From contig MTSL01000191.1 in assembly GCA_002794465.1 (NCBI GenBank), positions 52,149 to 116,148 of the forward strand: DNA of 64,000 bases. Reading direction: 5' to 3'. Position 1 is the stretch's first letter. The number at the start of each line of letters is the position of its first letter. The notes under the pieces were generated by a model that made no database searches, was not told the origin of the DNA, and worked only from the letters and a program-made list of their open reading frames with translations. Made by a program: the position numbers and the translations under genes. The stretch is from Paramicrosporidium saccamoebae (taxonomy: Eukaryota; Rozellomycota). Shown in pieces: positions 58,754 to 64,000 of the stretch.

Positions 58754-58918
58754 GTGTGCGTATATGGTGCTCCAACTTGCATTGGTCTCTTTTTGTTAGT
58801 GAGAGTATTTATTTAGTAAAGTATGTAGTAGACTGATTGAGTGTCGTGTGTTTACGAAAACAATGCCCCTGATTGGCTGAATTTATAATAAATCTACTAG
58901 TCCGCCCCACATTTGCAA
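58754..58918. promoter_or_regulatory. CCAAT box upstream of Cys-rich copy 6
   Basis: TGATTGG at 58870-58876, followed by TATA-like TTTATAATAAA (58881-58891), 43 bp before the start codon. Confidence 0.5.
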
Positions 58919-59548
58919 ATGAGCACACCGTGCACCGCCAACAAGCACTGCCATCCAGATATTTGCAAAAAGGGTTTCTGTACGGTACCAAAAGCTCTGG
59001 GAGATCCCTGTGGTGGATACTGTGAGGGCGATCTCGGGTGCCACCCAGAGTTGAAACGCTGCCATCCTTATGATTACAAGGTGGTGGAGACTTGCACAAA
59101 GGACATTGAGTGTCCAGTGGACAAGTATTGCGCCGATGGACAGTGCAAGCTGCTGTCGGATCCGTACTCTGTATGTGACACTAATAGCGCCTGCGTGGAT
59201 GGCTATTCCTGCTACAAGGGCCGCTGTGTGATTCGTTGTTTGAATGCCAATGATTGTGCGTTAGGAATGTGCGTAGAAGTACCAGAGGTAGAGGGATTCA
59301 AGATTTGCTTGCAAGAAGTTACGCCTGCTAAAGATACTTCCCAGCCCCCCAACGATCCGCCTAAAGACCCGCCTGGGAAGCCGTCTGAAAAACCGCTCTC
59401 TTCACCAGACCCTGATGTAGGCCCTCCGATACCAGAGGGGGAGACCAACTGGACCGCTATACTGATCGCAGCGGGATGTCTTTCGGTGGTAGTTGCCATT
59501 GTTATTTTCGTCCTGATCAAACGCAGAAAGAGAGATGACATGGTGTAA
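58919..59548 (+). CDS. Cys-rich single-pass membrane protein, copy 6, no PPxY tail (209 aa)
   Basis: Second location of the family, 20 kb from the main cluster. MSTPCTANKHCHPDICKKGFC keeps C-x5-C-x4-C-x4-C, then CEGDLGCHPELKRC, C..DIECPVDKYC..GQC and CVDGYSCYKGRCVIRC. Stalk rich in Pro/Lys/Asp (PPNDPPKDPPGKP). Transmembrane helix about 179-201 (WTAILIAAGCLSVVVAIVIF) followed by LIKRRKRDDMV; the cytoplasmic tail ends there, without Tyr or PPxY. ATG at 58919 is the first in frame. No signal peptide. Confidence 0.85.
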   Translation: MSTPCTANKHCHPDICKKGFCTVPKALGDPCGGYCEGDLGCHPELKRCHPYDYKVVETCTKDIECPVDKYCADGQCKLLSDPYSVCDTNSACVDGYSCYKGRCVIRCLNANDCALGMCVEVPEVEGFKICLQEVTPAKDTSQPPNDPPKDPPGKPSEKPLSSPDPDVGPPIPEGETNWTAILIAAGCLSVVVAIVIFVLIKRRKRDDMV

Positions 59549-59690
59549 GATGGAATAAAAAATTGATCCTTGATTGGAGTTGTTCCGTAGGGTGGAATAA
59601 AAACTGATCCTTGGTGGGCATAAAAACTGATCCTTGGCGGGCATAAAAACTGATCCTTGATTGGCATTGTTTTGTAGGGTAAAATCAGAC
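59549..59690 (+). repeat. ~27-bp tandem repeat with AATAAA-like signals
   Basis: Four to five copies of GGGCATAAAAACTGATCCTTGG (first copies GGAATAAAAA..TTGATCCTTG), interrupted by TTGGAGTTGTTCCGTAGGGT blocks that recur at both ends. Each unit carries an AATAAA/CATAAA hexamer, so poly(A) signals are multiplied behind the Cys-rich gene. Confidence 0.85.
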
Positions 59691-59780
59691 GCCATTTCTA
59701 ATTGCTCATATGATGTAGGATGGAATCATGCCAATTTCTGATTAGTCAACCGGGGTAAACATTGTCCACTGGCAGGTGTC

Positions 59781-60518
59781 ATGTCCAGCTCGGAAAATGT
59801 AACCAGTAGTAGCAGTTCGTCCTCGGCATCAGAGTCTGAGCAGCAAAATGACTCTCATGAAGCGAGACGAAGCAGTTCGGACTCTTCAAATTCCTCAGAG
59901 TCCTCAGAGCCCGAGGTGGTTCTCAGTTCAGACGACGAAAGCTGGAGGCCATTTGTTCCTTTACCTCCTGCAGCAAAAAAGTCTCTAAGCACGTGTATCC
60001 GGCATATGGATTGTGTCTCGGGATTATGTATGGCTGGAAAATGTGAAAGGCCATCAAAAAGAGGTGATCCGTGCGATATGGGCGGATGTCCAGCCAACTT
60101 GCTATGTCATTCACTACTGTACAGATGCTATGAGAGTGGATATCGAGTAGATGGAAAGGTTTGTACTGAGGATGCGGCATGTTTTGCAAATTCCTATTGT
60201 AATCTAGAAGCCAAAAAATGTATGCCACGTGCCGAGATAGGTACTACCTGCAAAACGGCAAAATGTGTTGATGGATCAGACTGCTACAAAGGCACTTGTG
60301 TGATTAGGTGTCTTGCAGATGCAGATTGTAAAGGGATGGTGTGTAGGAAAACTTTAAAGGCGCCTGGATTTAAATTGTGTCTCAAAAAGAAAGTAAAGTC
60401 ACCAAAGCCTGAATCAAGGAAAAGCATTATAATTCTTGTTATTGGAGGGCTGGCAATATTGGCCACGCTTGGATTTGCACTGTATTATTACAAATATCAT
60501 AGAAGTAAATCACACTAG
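59781..60518 (+). CDS. Cys-rich single-pass membrane protein, copy 7, acidic Ser-rich N-terminus (245 aa)
   Basis: Differs from the other copies by a ~65-residue N-terminal extension of Ser/Glu/Asp (SSSSSSASESEQQNDSHEAR-like) before the Cys array. The array then follows the family: LSTCIRHMDCVSGLCMAGKC, DPCDMGGCPANLLCHSLLYR, CTEDAACFANSYC and CVDGSDCYKGTCVIRC. Stalk minimal (KKKVKSPKPESRK). Transmembrane helix about 215-236 (SIIILVIGGLAILATLGFAL), then YYYKYHRSKSH as the whole cytoplasmic end; no PPxY. Only about 230 bp separate it from copy 6. Confidence 0.85.
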   Translation: MSSSENVTSSSSSSSASESEQQNDSHEARRSSSDSSNSSESSEPEVVLSSDDESWRPFVPLPPAAKKSLSTCIRHMDCVSGLCMAGKCERPSKRGDPCDMGGCPANLLCHSLLYRCYESGYRVDGKVCTEDAACFANSYCNLEAKKCMPRAEIGTTCKTAKCVDGSDCYKGTCVIRCLADADCKGMVCRKTLKAPGFKLCLKKKVKSPKPESRKSIIILVIGGLAILATLGFALYYYKYHRSKSH

Positions 60519-60826
60519 TCACACAAAGTTATATTAGACTGTATTTAATCATACCATTTGCATGCTGCGTGACGAATAAGATGTCGCGGACAAGGCCACT
60601 ACCACGACACGTATTTTTTGCCCACTATTAATCAAACGGACTTTGTCGGGGCGGAAAGGGATCTTGGCCACTATTGATACAACGTCTTATCTCTCTAGTC
60701 CCGCAACTAACATAATACTCCTAGAATAGTATTAATAAAGATCTCACTGTCCTCAAACACTCAGATAATCAATCTACTCTACCGCTCATCACGGACTGAA
60801 AAGATTAATCAAATTTGTGTTTACAA
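60519..60826. other. Intergenic with dispersed element
   Basis: AGATCTCACTGTCCTCAAAC continues to CACTCAGATAATCAATC (60739-60774), a diverged copy of the element at 46391-46428. No gene seen. Confidence 0.45.
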
Positions 60827-63800
60827 ATGGCGCCGAGGAGCACCTTTTTTGACCTGGAGAATATTGGCGGTGCATTAGAAGACTATACTTCAGGAGCGAT
60901 TCTCTACATGTACCTGGAAAACTTTGTGACCTACGATCAGTGTGAAGTGTATCCAGGCCCCTACATGAACATGTTGATGGGTCCGAACGGCACGGGGAAG
61001 AGCTCTGTAGTGGCTGCAATGGCTTTGGGACTGGGATGGCCTGCTAGTGTTCTGGGGAGGAGCAAGGATGCGGGTGAATTTGTAAAGTATGGGAGAGAGA
61101 GGGCAGTGCTAGAGATTGTGCTGAGAGTGGACACTGATATCGAGCTGGGAGTAGAAATCGAAGTGAGAGGGGACGGGGTTGTGGTGGTGAGGAGAGAGCT
61201 GGGGAGGAGGAATGGGAAGCACACATCAGAGTGGTTTGTCAATGGAAATCCCTCCACCGCCCGTGTCGTGGCACAAATTATGCGCGAGCTGAATGTGCAG
61301 GTGGACAATCTCTGTCAATTTTTACCGCAGGACAAAGTCTCGGAATTTGCAAAATTAACACCAGTGGAACTGCTTGTAGAGACTGAAAAGGCAGCAGCGG
61401 GGCCAGGTGTACATGAACAGCACGAAAAATTGATCGAATTGCGGGCCAAAGAAAAGGAGATTATTGGACAGAGTGATGAGCAGAGTCGAAGATTGGCAAA
61501 TCTGAGAAAGCATAATGAGAATGTGGAGGGACTCATTCAGCGGATCCAGCAGCATGAGGAGCATCTCACGACCATTAAGCTACTCGAAAAGAAGCGGCCC
61601 TGGCTAGTGTACAATTCTGCCCGGGATGCATATTTGGAGGCAAAGGATGTGCGGAATGCTGCCAGGACCCAGCTTGAGCAGGCAGAGGGCCAATCAAATC
61701 CACTACGCACGCAATTGAAGGAGAAGCAAGACGCAGTGATAAAGGCCGAAAAGAAGCATAAAAAAGTTAGTGGAAAGGCCGATTCGCTCAAAGGGAATAT
61801 TTCAGACTTGTTGAATGAGGATTTGCCAACTCTGTCCACCCGGATTGGGACGAGTCGTACTCAGATTCTCAAGATGAGGGAACAAAAGATTAAAAGAGAA
61901 ACGGCAATTGCCGAACTGCGACGACACATTAGACAATTAGAGGAGGAGATTGCAGCAGGCTGTCCACATGAAGAGACAGATCCCTTCCGAAGCGAATTGA
62001 ACGAGGTTGCGCGTCTTTTAAATACTGTTGAGAATGAAAAAGAAGATGCAGATAAAGAAATGGCCAATATTAGCAAATCGGGAGAGCGACTTAATACGGA
62101 GATTAATAACCATTGCGCCAAATTGAGACAGCTTGAGGACGTCAAGGAGCAAAGGTTAGAGATTGTGAAACGGATGAGCCCTGATGTCTTTTCTGCATAT
62201 AAATGGGTCCAGGAGAACCGTTCGGCTTTTAAAGATGTCGTCCATGGACCCATTTGCGTGGATTTGAATGTGCGAGAACCCAGCATTGCCCGTCAAGTGG
62301 AATCTATGATATCCAAGGGGAACTTGCTCAACTTTGTCGTCACAAATTACGACGACTGCGAAGTATTCATGCATCAGGTGGAGAGGAATGGATGGAAGGC
62401 AAATGTGACAGTTTTGGAAGACTTGGACATTAGTCAGGCGCGAATTGCTCTTGATCGCGGCGACCTAAAACGGCTGGGCTTCCTCGGCACAGTGCTGGAT
62501 TTTATTGACGGACCCGATGCGGTGCTGGCAGCGCTCGTTGATATTGCCAAGGTCCATTTGATCCCTATTGCCAAAGGACCAGTGGATGCCAAGGGGATTG
62601 AAAAGGTCCGCATGATCCAAAAATATGCCACTTCAGAAGGCAGCTTTGAGAGCCGTCGGAGTAATTATTCTGATGAAGTTGCTACCCGCTGCACAGCTCT
62701 CAAGAATGCCACATTCTTTAGTCAATCCTTCAGCGATGACCGCAAACAAAAACTTGTTGAGCAGATCAGTCAGCGTCGGAATGAGCAATCTCGAAATCAG
62801 GAACGGATGAAACGTCTGATCCAGGAAAAGGAAAAGTGTGAGGCAAAGTACAATGAGCACCGTATCCAAAAGGATAAAATTTCAGAAAAACGAGCCACCA
62901 TCCTTCGCGAAATTGCAGAATGGAAGAAAAAGTCGGCCATGGTTGATCTGAAAAGGACAAATTTACAGAACCTCTTGCAACGAAACGAAGAAAACGATGG
63001 GGAAAGCGAAGAGAACATGAAGGACGAGTTGCGGACACTGTATAAAGAATTTGCAGAGACTGCATTAGAGGGGGGACGTAAATTGGAAGAATATCGTGAA
63101 TTAGTCACCCAAATGGCCACGGAGCACTTGTCAATTGCAAAATTGGAGGGAGAGACAGCCCGCCTGCAAGAGGAGCTTAGAAACGCAGAGAATCAACACG
63201 AGACGCTTCGAAAGACTTTGGCTGAGACAGAAGTGCTACTATCAGAGAAAAAGGCCACGGCAAAAGAGTTGCTCGCTGCTGCAGGTCGGAGCGAGCTTGA
63301 TGACGAGACAAGACTGGCGTTTGCAGATCTGCCCGAGTCTTTGGACGAGTTGGATAAACTGTTGGCAATAGAGCGAACAAGAGCTGAAATATCTGGAGAT
63401 TCTTCAGTCAGTGCGACTGCAGTGTACGAGTATGAAGCCCGCAAGGAAGAAATTTCCGTCATTGAGCGGTCTCTTGCAATTTTGGTGGAGGAGATGAGCA
63501 AACTCCAAGAAGAGATGGAAGCAATTTCGGTCGAATGGATACCAGCGCTGGAACGCATGATCAGTCTGATTGATGAGAGATTTTCCGCCTTTTTCACCCA
63601 AATGCATTGCGCTGGTCAAGTCCGGCTGGCAGCGACGGGGTCCGACTATGACAAATACTCCCTGGAGATTTTGGTAAAGTTTCGCGATAACGAGTCATTA
63701 CAGGTGTTATCGGCCCAGAGACAGAGCGGTGGGGAAAAGTCAGTCTCCACCATCCTCTACCTTTTGGCGCTCCAGGAACTGGCACGCAGTCCCTTCCGGG

Positions 63801-64000
63801 TTGTGGACGAGATTAATCAGGGGATGGATGCGAACAATGAACGCCGTGTGCATTCCTTGATCGTAGAAACGGCTACGCGTGCCGCAAAATCACAGTATGA
63901 CATTAGATATGGTGACTGATGAATGTAGGTATTTCTTGATTACGCCAAAACTGCTAACGGGACTGCAGTATCACGAAAGGATGCATGTTTTGTGTGTCTT
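60827..64000 (+). CDS. SMC5: SMC5 chromosome-maintenance ATPase (C-terminus cut by window end)
   Basis: Core of the SMC5/6 repair complex. Exon 1 60827-63894; a 34-nt intron (63895-63928, GTATGA...ACTGATGAATGTAG) restores SQ|YFLITPKLLTGLQYHERM, which then runs to 64000 without a stop, so the last residues are missing. Head: GAILYMYLENFVTYDQCEVY, Walker A GPNGTGKSS, the Smc5-specific LCQFLPQDKVSEFAKLTPVE. Two long coiled coils flank a hinge around residues 450-620 (GPICVDLNVREPSIARQVE). C-terminal head: QRQSGGEKSVSTILYLLALQ (signature) and FRVVDEINQGMD (Walker B, Smc5 form). No frame damage. Confidence 0.96.

Noticed and set aside
1-64000. tRNA, rRNA, CRISPR arrays, transposases or retroelements
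   Set aside because: I looked for B-box-like GGTTCGAATCC sequences, regular spacers and transposase or reverse-transcriptase motifs on both strands by eye and found none convincing; a tRNAscan-SE or RepeatMasker run was not possible.

Overview
The window is nuclear DNA from a very compact eukaryotic genome. Gene content and style point to an early-diverging fungus of the Cryptomycota/Rozellomycota type (Paramicrosporidium-like intranuclear parasites are my best guess; this is inference). About 43 protein genes fill 64 kb, intergenic gaps are often 5-250 bp, and GC is near 50 %. Introns are tiny (28-46 nt, GT...TAG, with a CTRAY-like branch site usually 6-8 nt before the AG). Fungal-flavoured families (FIP1, NST1/FAM193, an HPt phosphorelay protein, SET1, PMR1) sit beside genes for a working mitochondrion (RPO41, ATM1, mitoferrin, glycine decarboxylase, a PPR protein), so this is not a canonical mitosome-bearing microsporidian.

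Layout. 0-16 kb is housekeeping: SET1 methyltransferase, an HN1/Jupiter-like disordered protein, a SnoaL-like protein, a BRCA1-like RING-BRCT protein, PDAP1/PP28, a mitochondrial PPR protein, CUS2/TatSF1, RPO41 (interrupted by an assembly gap), SNF7 and RPL7. 16-31 kb holds Xaa-Pro aminopeptidase, GCVP, FIP1, a previously hidden 89-aa membrane protein, profilin, an FAD oxidoreductase, two tandem secreted pepsin-fold proteins that lost both catalytic aspartates, a RING-H2 ligase and the Golgi Ca2+/Mn2+ pump PMR1.

30.9-39.4 kb is an accessory cluster of cysteine-rich single-pass membrane proteins. They have no signal peptide, a Cys-rich N-terminal domain, a Pro/Lys stalk, one transmembrane helix and, in most, a cytoplasmic tail with PPSY/LPSY motifs. 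There are five copies here, one tail-only mini-gene and one decayed remnant; the cap methyltransferase ABD1 lies among them, and two further copies lie at 58.9-60.5 kb. 42-55 kb carries five predicted secreted proteins of unknown family. One has a polyproline run, a WH2 motif and a central-acidic tail like the VCA segment of WASP, suggesting a secreted Arp2/3 activator. Interspersed and following are NST1, mitoferrin, VPS35, an HPt protein, VAP, a Rho GTPase, ATM1 and SMC5 (cut by the window end).

Intergenic DNA is unusual: many gaps hold degenerate tandem repeats, and at least three of these duplicate the end or start of the adjoining gene. CCAAT-type boxes (TGATTGG or its complement) recur shortly upstream of start codons, especially in the accessory genes. 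All coordinates of multi-exon genes span introns; exon limits are given in the evidence text. No tRNA, rRNA, transposase or CRISPR array could be supported.
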